DNA from: Siphonodentalium dalli
Lineage: Eukaryota > Mollusca > Scaphopoda > Gadilida > Siphonodentaliidae
Length of the DNA: 64,000 nucleotides
Assembly (NCBI GenBank): GCA_032622095.1
Contig: CP136065.1
Coordinates: forward strand, 67,299,675 to 67,363,674
Reading direction: 5' to 3'
The notes beneath the pieces were generated by a model. That model made no database searches and was not told where the DNA came from. It saw nothing but the letters and a program-made list of their open reading frames with translations. Shown here piece by piece: positions 46,396 through 57,010 of this stretch. The stretch's first letter is position 1; each line of letters starts with the position of its first letter. The position numbers were made by a program, and so were the translations under genes.

Positions 46396-47214
46396 CAGGG
46401 ACGTGCTAATGGTCTCGGTTATAGGAGTGGTGGGGGCCCGATAGAGTACCAGGTGCATGACACCGTCACAGACCGTCCAGCGATGACGAAGCTGGTTCGA
46501 ACCCCGTCATAGGGAGGGTGACCGGAATCGTGTATCTGGGCACGTTTGTCAGTTGGTTTCCGAGGGTCGGTGGTTTCTACACGCAGTGGGACGATTTATC
46601 GGTGAAATCAAGCCTCTGCGTGGTCTTTCCCCCACCTGTAAAATTGACAACGTCGTGTGTGGCCTAGCGGCTAGAACAACGATAAACCCTAATAAACCAA
46701 ACCAAACCAATAGGAGTGGTGGTCATTTTATAATTTCAAACTGTTTGACACCCTATATAGACAATCTAGACAGTCTAGACAAGTTCCTTAACGTTTTAAC
46801 ATTCAATAAATATGGTAATTTCAGTAGTTACAAGGAACACATACTGTTACCTCACATCCAAGCTGACACCCCCTAAGGTTTGACAATTTCTAAATATAGG
46901 CCATTTCAATCCAAACTTTTGACCAAAGGAGGTAAATATGCAAATGTTGGTCTAAAGCAAACACATACCTCCTAATAAATTGTTGGAAAAACAAAATAAC
47001 AGAACAAGTTCAACCTATTGTTGTTGTAAAATTTCCAATTCATGTTGTTTCAGGTATCAAATTTCCAGCTGTTGAAGGTGTTGATTAAATGTTTGGGGCG
47101 AGAAACATAACCCAAACCCCTTGTTGCGACATCCCTGTGGGTTGTACTTGAGATTTCCAGCTGACAAAATATTTTCACGAGGGGGTGAATCGACCCCTTG
47201 TCGCCACGTCCCTG
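46396..47214. mobile_element. hAT-like element of the CAGGGACGTGG family, nested
   Basis: The ends are CAGGGACGTG and CACGTCCCTG. The interior right half (TTTGACCAAAGGAGGTAAAT, CAACCTATTGTTGTTGTAAA, TTTCCAGCTGTTGAA) matches the element at 54770-55484. It sits inside the 5.67-kb transposon and holds a SINE. The target duplication is unclear (GTATCGAAG against GTATCATAG). Confidence 0.75.
46434..46709 (+). mobile_element. tRNA-derived SINE with 13-bp target duplication
   Basis: The exact duplication ATAGGAGTGGTGG lies at 46421-46433 and 46710-46722. A B box GGTTCGAACCCCG is near 46494, and the body motif GTTGGTTTCCGAGGGTCGGT is shared with the SINE at 31126. The 3' tail is AAACCAAACCAAACCA. 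The frame at 46553-46876 runs through the SINE and is not a gene. Confidence 0.9.
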
Positions 47215-47856
47215 CGTATCATAGATGGATATATTATTCGGGTTTAGGGTGCGAAAACTGAAAAATTATGTTTCATAGTACTCGAACATTCGTTGTGATT
47301 GGAGATATTTGTAAATACAAAGAACAAGTGCTATTTGTGATTTATGTTTGTAATCGTAGGTTCATAGTATTGGCGGAATGATAAATTGTTATTTCTTACA
47401 AACAATTGTAGATTCTTACAAAGAAAAAGTTTCATAGTATTGACCCATGAACTAACTGTTACTGAGAAAGTCATAAGCACATCGTGACCATGTTTGTGCT
47501 CCTCTATTATTTTAATGAATTTTGAGGAAAAAAACCTTGTAAATATAATCTACAAATTCCGAAAAATAATAATATTTTTGCATACTTATGATAACGCAAC
47601 ATTTAAAGGGATGATTTACTTATATATCGTAACAAAGAAAGATCCGAAAAGTGGTTATTGTATCTTATATACTGGGTAGAAGTTCAATGCGGCGGCCATT
47701 TTGAAAAATGGCGGCCATCTTGAATCCGGTAGCCATTTTGATTGGTTTGTCAAGCAATTTGTTTTAGTACTATATATTGATCATGCATACCAAGTTTCAT
47801 GCTTGTATTACCAACTGAACGATTTTACCATAATTTTACACTTAGCCGCCCTACTA

Positions 47857-48663
47857 TTATAGGTATGTTCAACAATTTTGTTTCCTTTAATATGGAAATT
47901 CTTCGTTGGAAAGTCTTTTCTTTTTACTTTACCAAAACACTCAAAGCGTAAAGTTCCGCCATCACATTCTTTGTATATTCCTCGTTGAAATAAATGTTCT
48001 TCGAGCCGGCAATATCGCACAGTTTCCTGTTGTATTCAACGGCATTTGCAATAATTTCGTCTCTCATAATTTTGATAGGTGTTATTATTTTTACTGGGCG
48101 AATTTTGTTGTCTGTTTTTCTGCCGATCCGAATGAAAGACAATATATCTTTTGTTCTCTGTTTTATCATCTTTATTATCACATTCGAAATGTCCTTCCAG
48201 TCCGCTCTGTCGACTCATCATTATCGCTAAATGGAAGTTCGGGGGTGTTTGCCACCATTATGTTATGATCTCTATATGATCTTCTGTGCTGACATTTTCC
48301 TCCAAATCTCGAAACAATCGCTTCAGAAATTCGGACAGCAGCTCGAACGCATGCATTTTGTCATTAGGCTATATATTTGTTGAAGGAGTTATTGCACGTA
48401 CGAGTGAAGGGGGTCATGCGAATTTTACGAATATCTATTTAATGGTTGTGGTGTGTTTGATGTTCAAATTAGGGACACAATCGATGAATATTTTTGTTGT
48501 AATTTTCAGTTATGAATATGAGTTTTTAACGATATACTGTATACATGTTTAAACAAATTTAAAATGAAAGCCACTTTGATATACTTGACTGGTGACATAT
48601 GCTCCTGGTCCTGTTGTATATTTAAAGATTCTCTGTCCGGCCTGACACCATAAATCTATAATT
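47857..48663 (+). repeat. Segmental duplication, copy B right part
   Basis: Resumes copy A's sequence at 32261 (TTATAGGTATGTTCAACAAT) directly after the transposon and follows it to ACCATAAATCTATAATT. Similarity ends at 48663/33034. Confidence 0.9.
47870..48300 (-). pseudogene. LINE ORF1-like relic, copy B
   Basis: Same relic as at 32270-32753. The minus frame from 48181 keeps FIRIGRKTDNKIRPVKIITP and then a longer C-terminal part (EYNRKLCDIAGSKNIYFNEE, YTKNVMAELYALS) that copy A has lost by deletion. The N-terminal VNIPE-like part is in another frame. Together the two copies outline one ancestral ORF1 end. Confidence 0.6.
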
Positions 48664-50263
48664 TGTACTTTTTATATTCAAGAAAATAATTATATCGTTC
48701 TAATGGCCCATTTCTAGGGGTTCTCATTGTCAGATATTGACTTTAAAAGATGGTGTATCTCTTCCCTGAACTTTGTATAGATGCGGGGGGGGGGGGGGGG
48801 GTATAAATTAATAATTATGAGTCAGGAAAACTAGTCAAACGGAGCTGTCTATGGATAGTTTTCTATAAATCTGGACAGTTTATGTAACTAGTTTTAGAAC
48901 ATTACTACACTTTGATTAAACATTTATTCTAAAAAATAATTTAATGTGAATTATTTGTAACCCCAGATGTTCTCATGCATATTTTTGTTTTTGGGAACAT
49001 CAGTGCTAAGGTGCCTTCAAAATGACTTTCCTAGAATTGTTGATGTTGTACATATATTGTAGTACCAGGAATAGATAGAACATTTTAAACACGATTTATG
49101 ATAGTTAACACTCGTTTACAGCGCAATACTTGGTGGATATTTCTCGTGCTTTCGCGATGTCTGTGTCTGACAGATGACGGCGATTGCACGTATTTTTCCT
49201 TTTGCCTTGTAATCTGAAAATTGTCTTAAATACATATTATGTATTTATTTCAGTGAAGGTAACTGCCAAGTGAGTACCGATGAAATTTGCACACTAACAA
49301 AAAATGCACCATTCAACTAATATTACCGAAATTTCCCGCCGTACCGACCGTACAATTTAAGAAAAAAAAACGCCGTAACTGAACAGAATTGTAAATATTT
49401 ACTTTTTAATTTGGGACGAATTATATCGTCCGCGTCAACAAACGGCAATGATTTTATCAACGGCAGTCGCTAAAAAAAACATATATGTTGCGTATCGCAA
49501 ATTTGGATAGTTTATGAAAATAAATACTGTATTATCTGTTGCCAATGGTTCGCCCAAGAAGAGTGATCCACTTTAAGAACGTTTGACCATTTTACGAAAG
49601 CGGAGTCTAGGACCTTGGATCTTTAAATTCGCGCAATAGTATAATTCACATGCACGTGTTGGTTCAAACTCCATGCAGGATTTATCTCCCTTGATGACTC
49701 GATAAGACTACTGCCACCGGTGACATTTTATCCACATTGTGTGGACTTCCGGGATACTAATTTATATACTGAGGGAACAGAGCCACATGTTATCAACCAC
49801 ACAAAATATCGAACAAAGTTTGTGTAGTTTTGTTCATTAACGTTGGAAAGTCCCACTAGAACCAATGAGCTATTTCGCGCAATGGTGTGATTCGGTTCTC
49901 GGATTATTTTATCAAAAGCAATTTATGTCAATTAATAGACAACAGATAGACAGTATGCTAATTGGCAGCTGAGTAACATGCGCACATCACCAACAAGACT
50001 ACCGCCCTAATTCTTCGTTCTGTAAATAAGTTTTTAGTGAGGGAATTACTCTCAGAGTACCTTGAAAATTTGACTTTGGGGGATCCCGCTGGCTATTTGT
50101 GGTAGAAAAATGCGCTAAATATAGAAAACGACAGACTAGTACCTAGTCGGTCAGAAAGCAAGCATTATTGGTGAGCTATAATAGAGATTGGTGGTAGTTA
50201 CTTAGATGTCCTACCATACTTGACCAAAAAGAACTACCACCTGTACGTTTTCTGTAACAACAA
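48664..50263. other. Unassigned region with a 17-G run
   Basis: G17 at 48785-48801. Otherwise I recognise no gene or element; no frame of useful length exists between 48552 and 50861. Confidence 0.5.
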
Positions 50264-50267
50264 TTAA

Positions 50268-50303
50268 CCCTTTCATGACTGGAGCTTCCTGAAATTTCTG
50301 TTA
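50268..50303 (+). mobile_element. Solo left end of a piggyBac-type MITE
   Basis: TTAA (50264-50267) followed by CCCTTTCATGACTGGAGCTT and CCTGAAATTTC, the left end of the family at 51669. No right end nearby. Confidence 0.65.
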
Positions 50304-50680
50304 TATTATTCAAGGGTTGCTAGGAATGCCACAGACGCGAGGGTCAGCCATAAACTACTGGTGTGCAAACAAGCGATGATTTTTCTTGGGTACACATTGT
50401 GGAGTGTATCACAAGGACAATAATATAGTCAACTAAATATAAAGAAGAGTAATCGGTAGTATGGCGGCGGAATAATTAATTTGAAACAATGCTGGCGTTC
50501 GTTGCATAAATATTTATATTTGTTCAAATCGCCATCAACAGTAGGAACACCAAAATATATACAGTTCCGCTCATATGCCAAACATAATTAACACGTAACT
50601 AGTATATTGTCGTCAAGACGTACGATGGTGTACGTAAATAAGAGCCTGCTCGTGTTACAGAAGGTGTACAATTATATTGG
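50304..50680. other. Unassigned spacer
   Basis: Nothing recognised. Confidence 0.4.
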
Positions 50681-50683
50681 TTA

Positions 50684-51090
50684 GGGTACGTTCATACACT
50701 GGCAAGTGTGCACGATATGGTTTGCAGGGAATTTCGTCGTAGAAAACAATATGGTGCCAGAATATTAACTGAAACAAAAATATAAAATACATCTGTACCA
50801 CAGCTAACTACTCGCGAAGTAAAAAATATATATTACCACCTGTAGCGATTCTACCTGAATTTGCCTGTAAATAACATGCAATTATCTCGCAAGAATCAAT
50901 CATACAGGTATTTGAATGCAAGTATCAGTATCACTGTTACAAGTGTGACTACAGAAATATTACTACTCATGTCGTTCGACTTGGTAAAGATGCATGTTAT
51001 ATGCACGTTTCCGTTCATATTATGGCACCATGTGATTTTCTATTACGAAATGCCTGAAAAACCATACTGTGCAAACTTGCCAGCTTACCC
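50684..51090. mobile_element. PIF/Harbinger-type MITE, 407 bp
   Basis: 3-bp TTA duplications at 50681-50683 and 51091-51093. Long inverted ends start GGGTA and share CTGGCAAG, TTGCAC, TATGGTTT, CATTTCGT/AATTTCGT and ATGGTGCCA over ~75 bp. The TWA target and GGG-start ends are typical of Harbinger. The open frame 50861-51094 is inside the element and is not a known protein. Confidence 0.8.
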
Positions 51091-51093
51091 TTA

Positions 51094-51664
51094 ATCACAC
51101 AAAAATTATATAAACGCTCTTTATTATTTCCATATAAGGAAAACAGTAACAAATATGGCTCTTTATGTTTACCATATCCGGATCAAAACAAAAGCCAGGA
51201 AAAGTAACGTTTTTTGCTTTTGTTTACATAACAAAGGGGAAAAATTTACAATAGCATACTGTTTATACCATATGATTGGCATAAGAACGAAGTCTATATC
51301 TTACTATTCCTTCTGTTTATGGCGGTTTATGACGGAGGTGAATATTTCAACAGCATACCCACCGTCAACGCCGCCCTTATCTTTAATAATCTAGAAAATA
51401 ATTTAGAGCGTTTGCAAAGGGCCGAATAAAATGTATAGCCAAAGGGTTTAATTTAGAATATTAAATATTATATTTAATGTGTATGTTGTAGATGGAGAGG
51501 TAGCCATAATGCATGTGTGTGTAGTCTGAAGAACAGTGTGTATGTAGTATGTTCAACAAGTCAAAATATCACCGATATCATCATCAGTCCCAATAACCCG
51601 GTGGCGATTCCTATAAGTGAAGAGCAACCGCTTTTCGGCATTTACTGGAATTGTTCGTAGCGAT
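51094..51664. other. Unassigned spacer
   Basis: CGCTCTTTATT occurs at 51115-51125 and TAGAGCGTTTG near 51405. No gene recognised. Confidence 0.4.
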
Positions 51665-51668
51665 TTAA

Positions 51669-52311
51669 CACTTTCATCACTGGAGCTTCCTGAAATTTTG
51701 CGAAAACCCTGTGCCAATGCATTCTCTTATATACGCGAGTCGACCATAGGTCGCCTCGCATATATCAGAGAATGCATTGGTCTATCAATTTTTCATCATT
51801 TTTTCTAATTTTTTCTTATATTCTTTAACAATTTTATCATTTTTATCATTTTTTTCTTACATTCTTTATCAAATTTTATAATTTTTTCTTACATTCTTTA
51901 ACAATATTTTATTATTTTTTTCATTTTCTTACATGATTATAAAAAATATTATAATATTTATTAGGCCAATGCATTCTCTTATATATGCGAGGCGATTATG
52001 GTCGACTCGCATATATAAGAGAATGCATTGGCACAGGGTTTTCATGAACCTATTTACCCTTCCATGACTGGAGCTTCCTGAAATTTTGCGAAAACCCTGT
52101 GCCAATGCATTTTTTTATATGCGAGGCTCCCATGCGCATATACAAGAGGATACATTGGCATATAACCATATCGACCTTGACCCTTCAAGCCAGTGCATTC
52201 TCTTATATACATGTGTATGCGAGGCTCCCTAACGGAGACTCGCACATAGAAGAGAATGCACAAGCACATGATCTTTAATGCTGCACCAGCGCAACTCCCG
52301 TCATGAAAAGG
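51669..52311. mobile_element. piggyBac-type MITE with a cluster of four hairpins
   Basis: TTAA flanks at 51665-51668 and 52312-52315. The ends are CACTTTCATCACTGGAG and, complemented, CCTTTTCATGACGGGAG. A second left-end sequence (CCTTCCATGACTGGAGCTTC) lies inside at about 52058, so two copies are joined. Four related hairpins built on CCAATGCATTCTCTTATAT lie at 51714-51780, 51966-52031, 52101-52159 and 52193-52262. An A/T-rich TTTTCTTACATTCTTTA repeat fills 51781-51963. Confidence 0.75.
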
Positions 52312-52315
52312 TTAA

Positions 52316-54189
52316 ATATATCGAAGCCATGATCCCATTACTAAGAAGTTGTGATGGCCAGATATCGTCTTTCATTAATATTGTCAGCCCAGCATAAATT
52401 CTCATGATCGTTTCTTATAAAGAGCGCGCACGACCAAAATCGATAATTAGTAAAGAGCGTTCTCTATTATGATCGTCGTGGGGGTGTTGTTGTTGTGGTT
52501 ATTGTTGCTATATCCAATGAGCATATTTGAGCCGTTAGGGCTCAGAAGCACGTGTTTCGAAACCCAACAAAGGGTACAATTACATGCATACATCTCTTTA
52601 TTCCATATGTACTTTACAACCCTGATAATGGCTGATTTCGAAGACGAAAAGAACTTTCTATTACCGATTAAGTTTTTATTCGTTTTATCTGACTGTTTTA
52701 GAAAATGTATGCTAACATTCGTTAATAGTCCCTCTTTTGTCATATTTATTTTAACGACACTGGTTGAGTAATTTCTGTAGCCCCTTCTATACTAAATACT
52801 CATCGAGGAGTAGTACGAACTGTTCAGATAATAAGCTCAAGAAACGATCATAACCTCCTAGGCAGTTTGTGGAACCTTGTTATCTGAACATTTCCACCAA
52901 TATACTGTGGTGCGCTTGTTTAAAGGGACCAAATGCACTCGCAGTACGTAAATGTGGAAACAAATATACAAGTCTGTAAAAACACCACAACTAAGACAAT
53001 CACGGTGAAATATATCAACTTGGTCCGTGTACACATGCATTATTGACAGTTCTCCAATAACGAATCCATTGTTATGTAAACAACACTGTTATAGTGATGT
53101 GTTAAGAACCGTCGCTTATCGTGCATTAAGTACAACTATTTTTAGTCTGATTATGATTTTCCGAATATTGTTCAATGACCCTTTCCAGTGTTTATCTTGG
53201 AATCATATTTGGTGCAGCGGCCAAGCGCCAAAAGTGGTCGGTACCCCTACACACGATAGAACAAGTTGAAACCAACTTTTTAAGGGAAGAAATATATACT
53301 GTTCACAAAAATGACAATATATTCAAAGGAATCGCTGGTGGGTATTGTCAAATCGATGACGAATTATACCCACCAGTGGTTTTTCCTAGAAATTCGATTT
53401 TTTTAAATCGAACCCTGTTGCTAAGTCATAACCTGTTTGTCAACAGTGTTGGTGCCAAAATTACTACAGTATAACATATGTATACATGAAATAAAAAATG
53501 GTTAATTTTGATTTTCGATCCATTTTGAGACGAACAAATATACTTATTTTCTGAAGAAAAAAAATGCTCTTTTTCATGGAAATATTTTTGTTCAAACATG
53601 ATCAGTCCAAGAAATATCACAATATTGCCAAATGATTTAATCCACTTTACAAAATTTCCTAATTGGACTAGAGTCGGGAGCTGAACGATTTGTTCAGAGA
53701 TACAATCTAGTTGATTAAAGATGTGTTCAGGCTTCCAGACCCCCAGTTACAATAACATATTTTATTGTTAATAGCTAAAATATGCATGCATTAACATCGA
53801 ATTTGTAAGACTGAATTTTTTGTTATATACAACACATGGCAAATTATATAATTCATAAGGCGCAGTAGTTATTATCTGGAAATCTATTTGTAGAGCGAAG
53901 TTGTTCGATATTGTTAACGGTTTGCGAGATATTGGATTTTAGCTACCGCTCCCCAACCATGTAATTTTATATTAATAAATAACTACTGAAGTATTTGTTG
54001 TCCCACGGCCCACGACTCACATATACCAAACACTATCACTGTTGCTATCAAAGTGATTGCTAGTGACCCTCTAAATAGACCAACATATAAACAAAATGAA
54101 GATTGAGTTTTAGGTCTCACAAACCGTTGTCTGACCTAGGTGACAAGTGTTAGCTCAAACATTGTTTTGACCCCCTCTTTTTATCCTAT
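52316..54189. other. Unassigned region with a MITE relic
   Basis: TAAAGAGCG motifs occur at about 52418 and 52452. 52785-52915 (ACTAAATACTCATCGAGGAG, CAGATAATAAGCTCAAG, ATCTGAACATTTCC) is a relative of the MITE at 33680. A 100-codon frame at 53175-53474 has no motif I know. Confidence 0.45.
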
Positions 54190-54292
54190 TGGACATTTCG
54201 AACACACCACGAACTGAATATTATATGAGGGTGTGACAAAGGGTTGTTATATAAGGAAATACACATTGTTTATGGATTGGTCGATACCCTAA

Positions 54293-55805
54293 GGGCGCGT
54301 ACACATGAAGCTGCAAGAAAATATATGCAAGAAAATATCAGGTACAATTGTACAAGATTACGCCCGTGAGAAAGCGGCGGGTTATATATGGCGTTGATTG
54401 AGCTCAATGTGACTAGTGTTAGTCGTGCTTGTTGAAGTGAAACACTGCGGACAAACAACCTATAGTCCATATCGAATATCCATACAGTTATAAAGTGTTA
54501 TGGAAAATTTAAAATGCCACCTATTTTAACGAGAAAGGAACGCGCCGCCCTCGTCGTTGGAGTAGGGATGTGAGTTCTTCGTGAACACACGAAACGACAT
54601 CTAACCAGACGTTGGTGTGTTCGGCTCTCGGCAACATCCCGCATGCGAGAAGAGCGAGGAGCTGCCAACAATTTCAAGATTATTCGAAACGTACATACAG
54701 TCCAAATTAAAGTAAAACAATTAAGTCAAGGCATGTGAGGGACCAAATTATAAAGAATCCCCATACACACAGGGACGTGGCTAGAGGCTTTCCGTTGGGG
54801 GTGTCCACTTTGGGAAATTCCAACTGCACCCCCCCCCCCTTGAATCAGAATCAGATCAAACACAAGTTTTCCATACTTCCGTTTGCACCCCCTTGCACCG
54901 CAGTGCTCTTAGGCCTACTATTAGATCATGGTTCGGTCCGGTGTGCGAAAATTTTGTAATCTTAACAAGAAAATCGCTAAATCCTACCATCTAGACTATC
55001 ATCAAGCATTCCTAGAGTTGGAAATTTCAAACCTGACAACCCACTTAGGTTGGAAAATTTACAACTGATGACAATTCCAGTGACAATGTTGACCAAATGT
55101 ATGACAATATTGTTTTCTTAAATTAACTAGCAGTTTTTTTTACTTTTGACTGGCCATGTGGGAGGGACCAGGACACAAGCTTTCCAAGTGTTGGAAATTC
55201 CAACCTGTCACCCACCTGCATGAGGTTGGAAAGTTTCCAACTGATAACCATTTCAGACCATAATTTTTTACCAAAAATAGGAAAATATGCAAATATTGGT
55301 CCAAAAAAATTAATTCCTTCCAAGAATTTTTTTGAAAATTGAAAATCAAACTACAAGAACATTTTCAACCTATTGTTGGTGTGAAATTTCCAGCTAATGT
55401 TTTGGAGATATGAAATTTCCAACTGTTGAAAATTTTGACCAAAGTTGGGGGGTAAGACACCCCCCCCCCGTCGCCACGTCTCTGCACACACGTATATACA
55501 TGTATATATATAATACATCAGCGGTTCTGACATCCAATAAAAAATGGAAATACGTAGTATGTTGAAACAGACGATACTATTGATGGATCATAACTCGAGC
55601 GCTTGAATTGTCACGATCATATCCCCGCGAGATTAGTTAACGGATACCGATGGCCACCTATCAAGGTGAACACATATAACCAATTGGCGATAAAATATCA
55701 GCGCGCTGCCTTCGTCGGATATTTTCCGGTATTATTTATTTCATTGGTCAAGTAAGTCACATGGGGCATACCTGATATTTTCTTGCTGGCCATGTGTACG
55801 CGCCC
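54293..55805. mobile_element. PIF/Harbinger-type element, 1,513 bp, inserted in the satellite
   Basis: TAA duplications at 54290-54292 and 55806-55808. The ends GGGCGCGTACACATG are perfectly inverted, followed by GCAAGAAAATATCAGGTA on both sides with a short gap. No transposase. It contains a hAT-like element. Satellite sequence continues on both sides. Confidence 0.85.
54770..55484. mobile_element. hAT-like element of the CAGGGACGTGG family, nested
   Basis: The ends are CAGGGACGTGGCTAGAGG and CGCCACGTCTCTG. The flanks CATACACA and CACACACG agree at six of eight bases, which fits a worn 8-bp duplication. The interior has repeated TTGGAAATTTCCAAC phrases and homopolymer C/G tracts. No transposase. 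Confidence 0.75.
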
Positions 55806-57010
55806 TAATTCGACATCACTTTACAAAACAACATATTAATTTGGACACCCTACTCCACCTTGAACACACCAATAAGCCGATATACTCTCTATATTACTCG
55901 AGGGTGAGAACGAAAGGTAGTTCTATTGGGAATACTTAACACCATAGGGCACTTTACAAAAAGCGACTGCAAAATATGAAAGGCGAAATTTCGATGTTTT
56001 GAGTCCCAACCATACCCTATTTGAGGTCTTAAACATACCACAAACTGAACAGGATATGCTCTCAAAGTCTCAATATAACTGAGGTAGAAATGGTCACATA
56101 AAGAAATTCACATATTTTATTGATGGGTTTGTTCCCGAATGAAGGAAACTTTACAACAAGCGGATGTCAAACGGGAAAGGTGAATTCTCACTGTTTTTGT
56201 GGGACCCCTAACCGCTGGTAGATTCTTGAACACACCATGGACTAGAGCTATATGCTCTCAATATTAACTGTGTAGGAAGGAATGGTAGTGCTATCAGAGA
56301 ATATATAATATATGGGTGGATCGGTTCCCGAAATCCTGGGGCACTTCACAAAAGACGACGGACAAATATTAGTGCTATCAGGAACTACACATATGTTATG
56401 ACTGGGATGGTTCCAGATAGCTTATGGAACTTTACAAAAAGCGGCTGACAAACGACAAATGGCTATCAAGGAAAGATACAACGCGTTTAGATGGGTTGGT
56501 TCACGAAAAAAGGTGAAACTCTACAAAAATCGGCTGGCAAACGAAAAAGACTAATTTTCACTGTTTTAGTGGACCATATTTGAAGTCTTGAACACACCAC
56601 GAGCTGAAAGAATATGCTGTAAATATCAACCGAGGTTGTGGCCTAATGGCCATTCTATTAGACACGATACAATATTTATGGATAAGCTGGTTGCCGAAAG
56701 CATGTGGCATCTTACAAAAAGGCAAATGATAAAGTCGAATATTTACTGCTTTGGTGGACCCGGCCCATGCAAACTGTTGAACCCACCACGAACCGAATGG
56801 ATGTGCTTTCAACATCAACCGATGATGTGAACAAATGCCTATTATGTCAGGACATATACAATTGATATAGATTGGTTGGTCCCAGACAGTCATGGACACT
56901 TTACAAAAAGCAGCTGACAAATAAAAATGCGATTTTTCATCACTGTTTTGAGAACCCAACCCAATTTAAATATTTGAACACACCACGAGTTGGATGTTGA
57001 ATATAGAGAT

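Larger units (their letters stand above)
42184..47856 (-). mobile_element. 5,673-bp DNA transposon, Academ-like (tentative)
   Basis: The boundaries come from the uninterrupted copy A: CTGTTA|TAGG there, CTGTTA-TAGTAGGGC ... GCCCTACTA-TTATAGG here. This gives a 3-bp TTA duplication and 9-bp perfect ends TAGTAGGGC, inside longer imperfect inverted repeats of about 150 bp (GCTAAGTGTAAAAT, AATCGTTCA, AATACAAGC). Both subterminal regions carry AAGATGGCCGCCATTTT blocks. The minus strand encodes a broken protein at 42630-45198. The remaining ~2.6 kb is largely other insertions (46396-47214). The protein family plus 3-bp duplication suggests an Academ-type element; I am not certain of the superfamily. 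Confidence 0.88.
54190..57010 (+). repeat. Diverged ~170-200-bp satellite array, interrupted
   Basis: The phrase TTGAACACACCACGAACTGA or a variant recurs at 54201, 55861, 56028, 56227, 56587, 56773 and 56974. Between them are recurring ACTTTACAAAAAGCGGCTGA and TCACTGTTTTnGTGGACC phrases. Spacing is 167-201 bp, or double where one landmark has decayed. The first monomer is split by the element at 54293-55805. Frames at 56558-56959 are array by-products. Confidence 0.85.

Noticed and set aside
46553-46876. 107-codon frame
   Set aside because: It runs through a SINE, its tail and the hAT interior.
56558-56959. 133-codon frame on the minus strand
   Set aside because: It spans satellite monomers; the repeated FGNQ/FGSW-like phrases follow the array period.
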